From positions 6,047,501-6,111,500 of the forward strand of contig CM020507.1 of assembly GCA_009823395.1 (NCBI GenBank): 64,000 nt of DNA, in the 5' to 3' direction. How positions within the stretch are numbered: position 1 is the stretch's first letter; every line of letters starts with the position of its first letter. This document shows, one piece after another, positions 35,791-47,526 of this stretch. The translations under genes and the position numbers were made by a program. Origin of the DNA: Thamnaconus septentrionalis. Its lineage: Eukaryota; Chordata; Actinopteri; Tetraodontiformes; Monacanthidae. The notes under the pieces were generated by a model. It searched no databases, was not told the DNA's origin, and saw only the letters and a program-made list of their open reading frames with translations.

Positions 35791-35792
<2 letters not shown>

Positions 35793-35819
<27 letters not shown>
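35793..35819 (+). repeat. (T)27 homopolymer
   Basis: Uninterrupted T run, the longest homopolymer in the window. It could be a minus-strand retroposon poly-A tail, but no element body is visible beside it. Confidence 0.95.
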
Positions 35820-35823
<4 letters not shown>

Positions 35824-35829
35824 AAGGGA

Positions 35830-36900
35830 AGAGAAGATGTGATGGGCGGTGCTGCATCAGACACCGACGCTCAGGTAACGACAGCCGCATCCAGAACAGC
35901 GCAGGGGGCGGCGTAACAAGCCTCCGCTTTTTATGTTGGAGGAAACAAAGGAGGCAGCAGAAATAATTGGCTCCCTTGCGCTGGTGCGACGGCAGCAATC
36001 TTATGTGCACAGCTCGGCCGTGATAACACAACCGGCGCCTCCCCGCGGTAGATAGATTTTTTTTCCCCCCCGATAACGAAAAGTATCAGCGACACGCTGA
36101 AGTCGACTCAGTGGAAAAGGCGTCAGATGTGGCACATCTGTTTGTGTGTACATGTTAATTTGACTGGAAATGTGGAATCAACCTACACGACAGCCAAACG
36201 GCACATCACAACTGGGTTTTGTTTGTTGCTGTAATAGGTTCTATGGAGAAAAAGAAGAAGACAGACGTGACAAAGTGCTTAATATCTCCAGCGTCGCCTG
36301 AGTAGATTCCATGTTGACACAGGAGCGCGTTGTCACCACCACAAGATACAACACAAGCTGCCTGCAAAGCTGCTCCTCTGTGCACTGAGAGGCCGAAGTC
36401 AGGGCGAACGTTTGGCCACAAAACTCACCTCGGCGACCAAGACCGACCTCCAGTAGCACAGCACCAGGCTACGCACAGAAAACGAGATGTGGAGGTTGAA
36501 TGTTGGAGTGCGGCCGTCACTGAGCGTCTCTGTCCGAGGTCAACTGCACACAGCAGAGCTGCCGTACGGTCGTCGTGAGACAGATGCAGCGATATTTTTG
36601 GCCTTTGGCTCTGAAGCGGTGGCGCAGGTTCAAAGACGACCGTCCTCTCGTCCTACTTCACTTTGACCAACTGATTCAAACAAAAAACACAACAACAGCA
36701 ATAACAGCAGCTGGTCAAATTTGATTTATCGATTCATCAAGCTCATCGGCTGCAATTTTAGTGTGACAAGGCTGAACATCTCAACAGCCACAGCCTTGTG
36801 AAATAAAGGTCAAAGTTCATGGTCCAGGAGAACAAATGACCTCATTTGTTGAAACTTTTCTCTCTTTCTATGATCAATTCAGTCAGTGAAGGTCCCAGTT
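35830..36900. other. Unassigned stretch
   Basis: Ordinary non-coding sequence; no element or coding exon recognised. Confidence 0.35.
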
Positions 36901-36926
36901 CCTCTGTTGATGGCCAGTGTTGTGGA

Positions 36927-36990
36927 GGGGCAGCTGCAGCTCAGGTGCTGCAGTAGTCATCCAATAACGGGAAGGTCGCTGGTGGCAGCC
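36927..36990 (+). mobile_element. tRNA-derived SINE head remnant
   Basis: GGGGCAGCTGCAGCTCAGGT and AACGGGAAGGTCGCTGGTGG correspond to box-A and box-B regions of a common teleost tRNA-derived SINE (GGGGCGGCTGTAGCTCAGGT...GGAAGGTCGGTGGTTCGA). Spacing fits, but the second box is mutated (TGGCAG in place of TTCGA), so it should be transcriptionally dead. It is a different family from the head at 186-255. Confidence 0.5.
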
Positions 36991-37009
36991 TGTCGGCTGC
37001 GCCCTAGCA

Positions 37010-39550
37010 GTCGCTGATGGAGTACTTCTCTGATTAGACCCCAGCTGTGATTCACTGCAATAGCAGCGGCACAAAGATTCTTTGTTTTGTTCTTTTGGCC
37101 TGAGCTTATCTATATATTCTTAAAATCTCCGACGATGCACAGTGAATAATTTTATTAATCAGTGCACATGTCCTTGTAAGATCCACCTTCCCCTTTTGAA
37201 GATCTTCATCAGAAAACGTCAGTGAGGTCATTTTTTTAAGGACTCTTTGTGTTCCCCTGTTGAAACTCTACCAGGGCTCTTGTCGAAATGGCTCTTAGGG
37301 GTGAGTGCCGACTGCATTTGTGTTTTCAGCATCTCTGCTCTGCACCCCCCAAAAATAGTGTGTCCAAGACTGATTTCTAAACTGAAATCTTTTAAATGAA
37401 TGCAAGATATCAGATGCTGTCTTGAAATGTGAAGTTAAGGCAACAACAGTTTTGTTTTGTTTTTTTTTTTGGTAACTTGAAGACATTTCACCTCTCATCT
37501 GAAACGCCCTTAAGTCCAGTTTGCAACCTTCAACACTACAATGACAAGGACAACTGTGAACCCTCACAGGCATACAAGGTGTTCATAATTCTAATTTAAA
37601 TGAAGGATATTTTTGGAGTAGTGACATGTGAGAATCACACCACAGAAGGAGATTCAGCATTGGAAAACATGGGCACGGCGCGATGGTCTCCCGTGCCAAC
37701 GTCATGTCTTCTGTAACACACACACAACAGAATGTGTGATCCGCTTGAGGACCTTGTTGTCGGTTGCCTCGAGGCTCCACTGTTGGCCAGGCTGTGAAAG
37801 TCTGAAGTGTCTCCACTACTGGTTGGACAAATAGGCCACAAGGTCTTCTTCTGTCGCGCTGTGAGGAGGATTGTTGTGTTTTATTCTCCCTGAGAAAAGT
37901 GACTCCAATTGATCCTGGTGGTCATTGACGTCGCCATTATCTAAGGATGACTCAACGAATTCCACCTTCCATCATCTTTATCATCAGGTTCTCTCCTTTT
38001 TCCTTTCTTCGTCTCTCTGCCTTTTGAAATACGAGTTGCATTGAAGTCCTTGGTTCCATTTTTTAGTGACACTGGTGGAATTATAGAGCTCCTGACATTA
38101 AAAAAAAAAAATCAGAATGTCTTACCGTCTTTTTAGTACACACATTTTTTCTTTTTTTTCTAGGTTACTCTGCTTTGGTATGTCCTCATGTATGTCCAGA
38201 CTCAGGAATGATTGTAAACTCTCCACCGATGTTCCTCATAGTTCACTACCAATGTCACTATTCATGTGAAATGTGGGATTGGAGCCAAGACACTTTTTTT
38301 TTTCTATGTGTTTTCTCCTAGTTTAAACTTTTTTGAAAACTTAAAAAATGTAGTTTTTGTACATCTATTGCCGTATGTGAAGATGTGATGATATTGATAT
38401 TGTTATTGGTCCAGACTGGCCATAGCTGCTTGTACTGTAGTCAGTGCATCACCGCAGACTGGCTCCCCTCAGTGGACTTGGACTGGGTTTGTGGTCGCCT
38501 GGGCAGTGCCAAGCGTGACTTTTCAAGCGGACTTGAACGCAGCGTTGACCCTCATGGAAGGAGCTTAACGTTGCATTGACCGGGCTCAGAAAACCCAGAA
38601 ACAATCTAAAAAATTGTTTGCAGCATTCAAAAGATTTGAATGCTGCCAAATGGATGGAAATGTTTTGGGCAGTCCGGACTCACACCAACAAAATTTTTTT
38701 TTTTTTAATGCTTTTCCGTAACCATGTTTTTTTTTTGGACACATTTTATTTCGGAGCCAATCGAGGGCAAATCGCTTGAATGCTGATTGTAATGCTATTT
38801 TTCAATGAGAGAGCATCTCCACACCCTCTGTCTCAGTCCGACCCGACCCTCAACACCCCCGAACTCCCCACCCCCCCACACTCACACTCACACTCACACA
38901 CCTCTCTCTAATGCACCCATTCAATTTGCTCTTGCTTTGCCTGTGTCTCCTTCTCCTTCTACTCTTCCTCACGTATCAGTCATACTCCGGCTGGGCTTGG
39001 CAGGGCCATGACTGCTGCTGGGGAGTGGAGGTAATTGAATTTCTCTCCCAGAGTGACTCGCGTCAACACAGGCAATTCAGACATAGCCAGGCGCGACGTA
39101 ATAGACAGGGATGGGCATCGCCTTGACTTAGAACCACAATTAACGACAGGGGGACACAGACGCTCGAAGCCCCCAAGAAGAAACTGGTGGTGGGGAGGGA
39201 GGAGAGGAAGAAGAAAAATGAAATGAATGTGATGCAGCACTCTCCTCAATTTTACAGTCCATGTATTCATGGTTCAAAGACTCATGTGTCATTAGAACAG
39301 CTGAGGGAGGGGAGGGGCTTTTCTTCGCTTCCTGTTTCCTTCGAAAGGCTTTGAACTGACCGGGACTCGGAGTGGTTAATTTTCCCACGTTTTTTTTTTT
39401 TTTTTTCCATTTTTGTCAGCTGTGCCGTTCCAGACCGAGGGGTCAGCGGGCGGCTGGTAGCTGCGATACACTGACAAAAACTGGGGGAGAGCTTATTAAT
39501 TTTTCCTCAAGTATCTGGTGCAACACGGACACGTTGGTTCAAAACATCAG
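37010..39550. other. Unassigned stretch
   Basis: Non-coding sequence with several T or A runs (37457, 38101, 38150, 38695, 39391) and a short CA/TCACAC run near 38878-38900. No element ends or coding exons recognised. Confidence 0.35.
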
Positions 39551-39559
39551 TGGGTCCTT

Positions 39560-39970
39560 TTAATAGTGCCACCCGACTTTACGCGGCGCACGCTGTGCCT
39601 TGTCATATTTATTTTGTCTTTGGAACATTTAATTGGTGCTTCACCCTCCAGCTGCCGTGAAAAGAATCCCCAACCTCTTCCAGAGTAGAAGTAAAAAAAC
39701 AAAACAAAACACAACCCATCTTATTTCATTTCTTGAGTGCTTTGGGATTCTTGTAACTTCTCCGCCTGTCAATATCCAATTGATTGGGGCATTTTGAGGT
39801 GATTTTAGGCAGATTAATCTCCCTGTTCGATACTAATACAGAGTGGGATTATTACGGACTTTGATTAAACGCTCCATTTGACAGTAATGGATGAACCACA
39901 GCGTTATCTCATGTGCCGTCTAAGCTTTAATTGATCTTTGCTGAAGGAAGATGAAGGAAGAAGCATTTGC
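39560..39970. other. Candidate conserved non-coding element
   Basis: Complex non-repetitive DNA with GGCAGATTAATCTCCCTGTT, CTTTGATTAAACGCTCCATT and CTTTAATTGATCTTTGCTGA words (homeodomain- and TCF-like). Inferred from texture only. Confidence 0.2.
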
Positions 39971-40739
39971 TGCTGATTGGTCACGGTGTCAAAAAGTCCC
40001 TCCCCCTTTTGGGTCCATTAGAGGGGACGTATGGCCTGCGGTAAACGTTGCAGCGACCCGAGGAACTCTAAAATGTTTGGCATTTGGTTTGCTACAGCTC
40101 GACACCCCAGACAGTGACAGAAAATAAAATAAAATAATTCATTCCTTATTTATTTTCACTCCTTTAAAATGTTTTCCGTGAAAACAAAACAAAACAAAAC
40201 AATACACCTCTTTGCAGCTGATGTACCGGCAGTGAACCCACTCATTGGCAGGACAATATGGTCCCTTCCCTTCCTTTTTATTTCAACCTTTCCTTCAGAC
40301 AATTTGCCAACTTTTGTACCCTCACCTGCTCGTGCCACTTCCTGGTGACTAACTGGGCCACCAGCACGCTGCTGCTCCGTGGCAGCAGGCCATCTGGACG
40401 AGGCACCGGCCATCGTTTGCAAAGTGTGTGGCCAGTGGGAGCGCGAAGGGACGGCTCCCAGCAATGTCTCTGCAAACAGGAAGGATCCACACGGCGACAT
40501 CGCAGCAGCCAGAAACCCTTCTGTGTCTCTCTGCACTGAATTTTGTTTTCAGAGCAGTTGAACTGATAGTGCGACACCTCCTGGCAATCAACAACTTCAA
40601 GACTGCCTTTCATGTTCATGTTTCATGTTCTACTGGTCTGCAAACTTTCCCCAGATAAAAGGCTTGAAGAGCGTCCAGCAGAGCTGGCAGAGCGACACAG
40701 GCTGTGAGGTAACGAGGTTGCATCATCATCTCATCTCTC

Positions 40740-40777
40740 GCTCGCTCTCTCTCTCTATCTCTCTCTCTCTCTCTCTG
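40740..40777 (+). repeat. (CT)n microsatellite
   Basis: CT run with GC and TA interruptions. Confidence 0.88.
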
Positions 40778-41752
40778 CCCTTGTTATCCATTTTCATCGT
40801 CCTGCCAATTGAAAGCAGCGGCTGCACAGCCGAAGTGATAAAAAGGTAAGTGATGAACACTTGACAACACAGCAAAAAAAACCCAAAGCTGATATTTTAT
40901 AGTTACATCAGAGGCAGATTGGAGCTGTGAAATTAGATTTATACTCTTCATTCAGTTGAAGAATTGGCGTGAAATAAATGGACCTTTTCCTCCACCAGTC
41001 TGGGTTTGGATACGGCGTCATCGTCTGCGGCCGGCCCAGCGGCCAGCAAAGCGACGCTGTTTTATCCAATAGTGTTTAAAGTGGCGAGAAAAAAATCTCT
41101 CAAGGTAGAAACAAAGTTATTATTTAGTGCAGCTCTGTGTAAGTGGAGAGTCAGTTTGGGTGAATCCTCGGCCTGATGTTTGAAAAGACAGTCATGTGGT
41201 TGTCTGACAGTGATGTCGACAAACTGTCGACTGGGTTTTGATGAAGGTGAAACCAAATTCTTTAGTTTGTAGTTGTAAGATGAACATTTGTGATTGTTAC
41301 GTTGTTAGTACATGTTATAGTTGTCAGGATGTTCGGCCTTCAACACACAGAATCTCTTTGTTTCTTAGTATGTTTCTGGGCAGAGGCCTCCTTCACTCAA
41401 CGCTCTGGTTGTTTGGTTTATGTGAAGAAAGTGTCTGAAGTTTCCCCTCGATGTTTTTCTTTTAGAAGCAACACTCTTTCCTCCATGAAAAGTCTCTCCG
41501 TCCCACAACATATAAAAAGTCTCGGACCTCAACCGTCTTCACAAGCCCGCGGAGCCACAAATCTATCCCGTAATGTCTTATAATGGTGCCACGGTGTTAT
41601 CAAGCGGTGGAATATATTCCTCCAAAGCAGCGCAGAGTTATGGAAATATATTGCTGTGGGGTATCCTGGTTGTCTAAGCGGCGCTGAACCCATTTATCAT
41701 GATACTGTCACACCTGGGGGGGTGCTCTCTGGGAAGATCCAGCACAGACTCC

Positions 41753-41753
<1 letters not shown>

Positions 41754-41794
<41 letters not shown>
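41754..41794 (+). repeat. (CA)20 microsatellite
   Basis: Perfect run. Confidence 0.95.
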
Positions 41795-41797
<3 letters not shown>

Positions 41798-42643
41798 TCA
41801 CTCATCCATCTGGCCAGGCATGCGAGGAGGAGGTTGGCTGTGTTCCGGGCACGTGGGCGCATACGCACGGCAACAAACACTGCACGTACGTGCGCACTCT
41901 GAATGGGATCCTAATTAAGACTCACATTAATACACATTAGCGCAGATGTTCAAGTAAACACACAAACATAAGCCATATAAGTTGCGATAGCGCACCAGAT
42001 CTAATAAGTGCACCCTCGCCGTGCAGCGATAAAACCTGGCGGTGAGTCGGCAGCAGGACTCACACAGGTTGGAGGAAAAAACAAAAAACCCAAAACCCAA
42101 AACAGCAACCCTGAGGCGATGGAATAGACTCGCCATGATATGAGCTGCTTCTGCCTCAGTCCGCCGACCCGGTGACAAATGAGACACTGGGAGAGGAACA
42201 ACAGGAATGAGAGCGTGAAAAGAGCATAACAAATGAAACAGGAAGAAGAAAAACACATTAAGATGTGGCCTCGAACGGCGAGGTCTGAGGCAGCAGCGCC
42301 TTGAAACGGCCTGAACCTTCTCAACCTCCGTCTGTCTGCAGCCAGAGGCAAACCAAGGAGGAAACTGTTCCCTGAAATGTCGCTAGTCAGTGCGTGCTAG
42401 CATGCTTACATGCTAGTGTGCAGCTCTGGATCCGTCACAGGTGATTGGTCGCTCTGGACGTCCAGCGGTAAAATATCTGAATTTGAATGCAGTCGCTCCT
42501 TCCACATGCAAAGATGGGGTAAAAAAAACAACAAAAAAGTTCCAAAGTCACATTCATAAATTGCATCAACGCACTGGGATGACCAATCAGCTGACAGTGT
42601 AGCTCGCTAATATCAAATCCAACCAGAGCAGCCCAGTTCTGGG

Positions 42644-43096
42644 GTGAGACTGCAGCCGACTGTTTCTCAGTCTGTTACTCAGCTGGAGACGAGTAAACAG
42701 CGCCACCTAGACATCGTTTCCATCAAACCTCCACTACCTACCCCTCCCCCTCCAATCACCCCTCCCCTGCTTCCCCTGCCCTCTAAAGCGTTGCTGCCGC
42801 TGAGGAAGCCCAGGTTGAGTCAACCAGCAGCTGGTCTGCTTCTGCATGATAAGCCCAGGCTGCCGGTGGCTGATGAGCGGCGTCTCAGCGCCCTGCACTG
42901 CTCAGGTGATGAGGGACTCGCTCCCATTGGCTCCGTCATGGGCTCAAGTTCTCTTTCTACTCTGCTCCTCCTGCCCGGCGCCCCCCCGTGTCAGAAAAGT
43001 GTGACTGCGGCGAGAGTGTTCAGCGTCCCGGGGAACCAGACCTGGACCCCCCACCCTCACCCCATTGGTTCTGTTCTGAGGCAGGATCTCCACTGA
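42644..43096 (+). CDS. Unrecognised 150-codon open frame (doubtful)
   Basis: This is the longest frame in the window not built on a microsatellite. The ATG-initiated product is Pro/Leu/Ser-rich: residues about 28-48 are mostly Pro/Leu/Thr, and no signal peptide, membrane segment, catalytic motif or known domain is visible. Within it, 42788-42904 has the look of an internal exon: a pyrimidine-rich tract ending CCTCTAAAG before it and CTGCTCAG/GTGATGAGG after it. GC content is above the surroundings. No homology was recognised, the start context is unremarkable, and a chance frame in GC-rich DNA is the likeliest explanation. Confidence 0.12.
   Translation: MRLQPTVSQSVTQLETSKQRHLDIVSIKPPLPTPPPPITPPLLPLPSKALLPLRKPRLSQPAAGLLLHDKPRLPVADERRLSALHCSGDEGLAPIGSVMGSSSLSTLLLLPGAPPCQKSVTAARVFSVPGNQTWTPHPHPIGSVLRQDLH
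42699..42710 (-). promoter_or_regulatory. CTCF-like core
   Basis: AGCGCCACCTAG reverse-complements to CTAGGTGGCGCT, an exact fit to the S-Y-A-G-R-K-G-G-C core of the CTCF consensus. The preceding CCA positions do not match. Motif evidence only. Confidence 0.28.
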
Positions 43097-43209
43097 TATC
43101 AGCGCTCAGAGAAGCAGGAAGGGGTTCAACAGAGGATCAGCTTGGAAACATTAGTAGAGATTGTAGCTCCCTGAAACTGCACCTCGCCAGTATTTACTAA
43201 TAAAACCCT

Positions 43210-43790
43210 TTCATACACTACAAATATTTTATTTTTATTGCCTTATTTCTTTTTAATTAAAAGCAGGTCTAAAGAGGGGGGATTTGAGATGTTGATTTGG
43301 AGGTGGGGAGATCAGTACAGTCATGAATGTGTTTGGGTAGGAAGTTCCAGAGGGTGGGAGCTGCTATGGAGAAGGCTCAGTCGCCCCAGGTCCGGCGCTT
43401 GGTTCTGAGTGGTGGAGACAGGAAGTTGGCATCAGAGGAGTGAAGGTTGCAGGAAGGAGTGTGTGAGGTAGCAGGGGGCCTGGTTGTGGAGGGCTTTGAA
43501 GTGGATGTGCTGGGGGACTGGGAGCCAGAGGAGCTTCTGAAGGACAGGGGTGATGTGGTCACCGGAGCGAGTGTGGCTGAGCAGGCAGAGTTTTGGATGT
43601 CCTGGAGTTTATTGAGGACTTTGGATGATGAGCCATAGAGAATGCAGCTGCAGTAATCCACTCTGGCTGTGATGAGAGTTTCAGCAGCGGAAAAAGGGAG
43701 TGATGGGAGGAGACGAGCAATATTTTTCAGATGAAAGAAGGCTGTTCTGGTGATGTGGTTGATGTTAATAATAAGACACGATAAGACATT
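43210..43790 (-). pseudogene. L2-type LINE reverse-transcriptase C-terminal relic
   Basis: On the minus strand the frame reads ...[20 protein letters not shown] and [13 protein letters not shown], then shifts frame near 43575-43585 and continues as [20 protein letters not shown], and ends with a LWNFLPKHIHD block. These match in order the conserved tail of L2/CR1-clade LINE ORF2 proteins (DYCN.LLYG, LQ..QNSAAR, DHITPVL..LHWLPV, WN.LP). The polymerase core and endonuclease are absent, as in 5'-truncated insertions. Downstream (43200-43260) is an A/T-rich 3' region. The frameshift and several changes show it is dead. Outer limits are approximate. Confidence 0.75.
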
Positions 43791-44534
43791 TTGTACATGT
43801 GGGAAAAAAAAAAAAATGTGCAGGATTTAAGGACATTGTTCATCCAAGACAGCCCGATTTTCCTTCATTATGCTTCTGTCCAATTATAAAAAATCTAATT
43901 CTGGCTAAATAAAAATCACAAGGCCGGCCCTAATCAATAACTCAGTCAGCCTCCTCTGGCCACATGAAGTTTATTCATGTAACGCCGTCGACAGGAGTCC
44001 ATGGACATTGAACATTATTGCCAATGTTTTCAGAGTCATGGCACATTTTACAACTCATTGTGACACCACCAGTCAAACAGCACCCCCCACCACCCTCCCC
44101 GGACTAAAGAGACACAGTCGTCGAGCTTCAGAGCCGTTAACCAACTCATCAGCGCAGTCGTCGCTCGGCTCTTTACGGGCGTAAAGCAGCCAATCACGAG
44201 GAGGAAGAAGCCTATCAGATTCTTCACGGCTGAGCTCACAGCGCCGCAGATACGATTATTGAGTGCGAAATGCAGCGTTGACACTTTGTGTCCAGGAGCT
44301 ACTTGTAACAACACCCCGTCCCCAGACACACACACACACACCAACCCCACCCCCCCATCCCTCTTCCCCACCCCACCCCAGCCGGTCGGTGGCACCGGTC
44401 AAGCGGATCACAGGTGGTGCTGAGGTGGAGGAGATAAGAAGAACAAGAAAAAAACAAGATATTTAAGGGGAACAAGTGAAAAAGCAGTGAGTGGAAGAAG
44501 CTGCGTGACAGCAGGATGAGCAAGGAACTCGACC

Positions 44535-44538
<4 letters not shown>

Positions 44539-44565
<27 letters not shown>
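44539..44565 (+). repeat. (TG)n microsatellite
   Basis: Perfect run of 13 units. Confidence 0.94.
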
Positions 44566-44569
<4 letters not shown>

Positions 44570-44725
44570 CGTGACCAAATTCATCACTCGTGTTGATCTA
44601 TTGTTGGCCGACACGCCGTGCTGACCTTTACTTACATTATCTGCCATCATTTCACCATAAAGCTCAGATTTACGGCTCCACTGAATGCCAGAGCCCTAAA
44701 ACTCTCGTCTCCTTCTCTTTGTCAG

Positions 44726-44780
44726 CCGTCCTTCTCCTCCTCCTCCTCCTCCTCTTCCTCACCTCCTCCTCTTCCTTTCC
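44726..44780 (+). repeat. CTC/CTT pyrimidine-rich repeat
   Basis: Tandem CTC triplets with TTC interruptions. Confidence 0.8.
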
Positions 44781-45773
44781 TTCACCCCCTCCCCTTTCCC
44801 CCATCCTTCTCTTTTTTCCCCGAGCTGGTCTCTTCCCTCCACACCACACCGTCAGCCGTTTCTCCTCCGCCGTGTTTAACAGCGGAGAAGGTCAGAGTCA
44901 TTTTTTTTCTTTTTCTGCCACGGTGATAGAAAATGTAAATGAGGAGGCCGAACTTCAGGGAGATTAAATTGTAACTCTGTCGAGTCGTAATGTCTCCAGT
45001 CCAGTTTAAAGGCTGCGGCGTCGAGGTCGCTGTTGGTGAGAAAACAAACTCAGTGCGGTCACACACAAGAGTTGTTCGAAAATAATAAAGAGAAACATTT
45101 GGCATATTATCATTTGTATTGACATTCGGTCTGCATATCTCTGTTAACAGTTCATTCTTTTATTCTTTATAACATTAATGTTAGTTGTTTTTTCTATTGG
45201 ATCAGACTAGAATCATTTTTTGGACGGTGCCATGGAGGCTAAATACGTCTTTTTGTGCCTGTTTTCTCCCTCAGGTTCCTTCCTCGTTTTCCGTAAATCT
45301 TTTCGTTGACTGGAACGACTGCAGCCAACGACTGAATCACTTGAAGCCAGTAATGACAAATTCTATTTGGTTTAATTGGACAGACTCGATTCTCTTGCTT
45401 CCTGAGTACATAAAATTTCTGATTATTTGGGGGCGCGGGGGGGTCGAAGGAACATTTTAAATTAACTCCGGCCTGGCTGAAAAAGACCTCACAACTTTCC
45501 TGCCAACAGTTGCGTTAAATTATTAAAAACCCACACAAACAGAATGACCCTGCAAGACGGATGTTGGCGTATGAGAAAAGCAAATGGTGGAGTTAAAGTG
45601 CGGGGATGGAGAGAACCTGATGAATGCCCGCTTCAGCTCTTCCCACCGTGATGTTGGATGGAGCGCCTGCACATCAACATGACCTTCCATAAAACGTTGA
45701 TGTGACGGAGGGGAATTTCCATAAAACTTTAAGGAAGATCAATTGAAATCGAATTGCTAATGCTTCTGCTGTC

Positions 45774-45808
45774 AGCGCCGCTCACTATTTATGTGTGTGA
45801 GCGGCGCT
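45774..45808. other. Perfect 12-bp inverted repeat (hairpin)
   Basis: AGCGCCGCTCAC at 45774-45785 pairs perfectly with GTGAGCGGCGCT at 45797-45808 across an 11-base A/T-rich loop. It lies in unique-looking DNA and is GC-rich in an AT-rich neighbourhood. It could be an RNA hairpin or a cruciform site. No poly-T tail typical of a polymerase III terminator follows. Confidence 0.7.
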
Positions 45809-46336
45809 TTATTACGGCCTCGCCGTGCCAGGGGAGAGTGGAGGTGGCAGAGCCTCGCAACGCACAGAAGCACACATAATGTGCCAGTCTTATTAGGCAT
45901 GTTGTAAAATAAAAGAAGGAGAAGTGGAAGACTTTTTGGATTTACAAAAAACAAACTATAAACAAATTATGAACATTTTTTACAAAGACATACAATTATG
46001 AAAAATAATAACAAATAAATAAATAATAGTTAATAATTAATAATGAAAAAAAACCCAAAACAATCAAACGCAAGCCCAAAAGAAACATTCAGTCTCTCAG
46101 AAAACAAAATGTTTACCAGATTGCTGAGAAGCTTGCATGGTTTTTCATATTCCATCTGGATTCTGCGACAAAAGGTTGCGACGCCACACCAATGGCTGTG
46201 ACTGAACTTAAAAAACTTTCTACTTTGTTTCTTCTGGAAAATTTAAATGGCCATTTTTGCTTCTCCTGGTTTTTTGCTGTAATGTGTACCTGTCTGTTGC
46301 AATCGTTAAAAATGTGAAAAAAGTTTCTCTGGAGTT

Positions 46337-46337
<1 letters not shown>

Positions 46338-46376
<39 letters not shown>
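46338..46376 (+). repeat. (CAG)13 trinucleotide repeat
   Basis: Thirteen perfect CAG units. Confidence 0.95.
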
Positions 46377-46377
<1 letters not shown>

Positions 46378-46649
46378 TTCTGTGTTTGAACCTGTTTGAT
46401 GGTAATTGACACGTGTTCCTCCTGTGGGCAACGCGCTGCGTGACCTTGATTCATTAGACACAGACAGAGACACAGACACACAGACAGAGAGGCATTCCAA
46501 GCATATTGACGCTGCTGCAGCCGCAGTTAAACCTCATTTGCAGTAATTAGCGCTGATGGAAGGGCAGACGGCGGCGGAGAGGAGCACGACGCTGAGTGGC
46601 TTCAAGGACGCTGTGGCCGTGGCATCGACACCGTTGTGTTGTTGTTGTT

Positions 46650-46684
46650 GTGTGTGTGTGTGTGTGTGTGTTGTGTGTGTGTGT
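46650..46684 (+). repeat. (TG)n microsatellite with TTG unit
   Basis: GTT units lead into a TG run interrupted once by TTG. Confidence 0.92.
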
Positions 46685-46724
46685 TTTAGGTGTTTGTGAT
46701 CTGTAACAGCACACACAGACATAG

Positions 46725-46910
46725 GTTTTTAGTTTATTATATTTAATAGGTTTTTATTTTTAATCTTTTTTGTTTATTGTTATATTTTATTGGTGATAGT
46801 GTTGCTGCTATTGGCTCACAAAGCATTCATACAGTTTATGTCTTGCTGTAACAATCTCAATATCCCTCTGAGGGGATCAATAAAGTCTATTCTATTCTAT
46901 TCTATTCTAT
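46725..46910 (+). mobile_element. LINE 3' end with (TCTAT)5 tail
   Basis: CAATATCCCTCTGAGGGGAT followed by CAATAAAGTCTAT and five TCTAT units (46886-46910) is the characteristic terminal block of a teleost CR1/Rex-type LINE or a SINE that shares its tail. The short CCCTCTGAGGGG inverted repeat fits a 3' hairpin recognised by the LINE reverse transcriptase. The T/A-rich upstream part resembles a 3' untranslated region. The 5' boundary is uncertain. Confidence 0.6.
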
Positions 46911-46951
46911 TTTTCCTCGAAGCCCCATCACTCACTGCCTGTGGGCTGTTT

Positions 46952-46974
46952 ACATGGCTGCCACGCAGCCATGT
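46952..46974. other. Perfect 10-bp inverted repeat with 3-base loop
   Basis: ACATGGCTGC and GCAGCCATGT flank CAC. Outer arms CCCCATCACTC (46923-46933) and GAGTGAGGGG (46975-46984) can pair further with an asymmetric bulge, giving a two-tier fold of about 62 bases. Confidence 0.65.
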
Positions 46975-47526
46975 GAGTGAGGGGCCATGTGTCTTCTGCA
47001 AACGCTGCAGGTACGGCTGGTTTTAACTGTTTGCTGCTAAGAGTTTCCAGGGAAGAAAAAAGAGGGTGTGAAAAATGTGTGTATGTGTGTGCGCGTGCGT
47101 TTGAATGAATTGCAGCTCCTATATTTTTTTTTTTGCAGATTCCCTGCAGACACAGATCAGCTACTGAAATTCCCAAGATGCACCATGGGAAGTGTAGTCA
47201 ACCCCTGGGAATTAAAACCATAATAACCACCATCAATCAGAGGCAGGAAGCCATCATGGTGCGGCAGCACGTGCGCTTGTGCACGCATGTGGCTAAAAAA
47301 GACAAAGTAAAAAAAATGCATCGTCGTGCACTTTTTCCTGGCGAGGTTGAAGGTGGAAACACGACTAACTACCGTCTGACATTGTGAAGGTCACACCTAT
47401 GTTATATTATATTGGTAAAAGCTTCACATACTGCTCATAAATACATTAATACAAGTGTATAATCGCAGTAGAATAAAAGTCATTTGGTTTTCCTACCCTT
47501 TAAAAAGTTCTAATATATACATGAAT

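Noticed and set aside
35793..35819. T27 as the tail of a minus-strand processed pseudogene
   Set aside because: No coding similarity or target duplication was found beside it.
36927..36990. Possible tRNA gene
   Set aside because: Box B is mutated and no cloverleaf closes; it is a SINE relic.
42644..43096. Treating the 150-codon frame as a confident gene
   Set aside because: No homology, no conserved domain and biased composition; kept only as a low-confidence entry.
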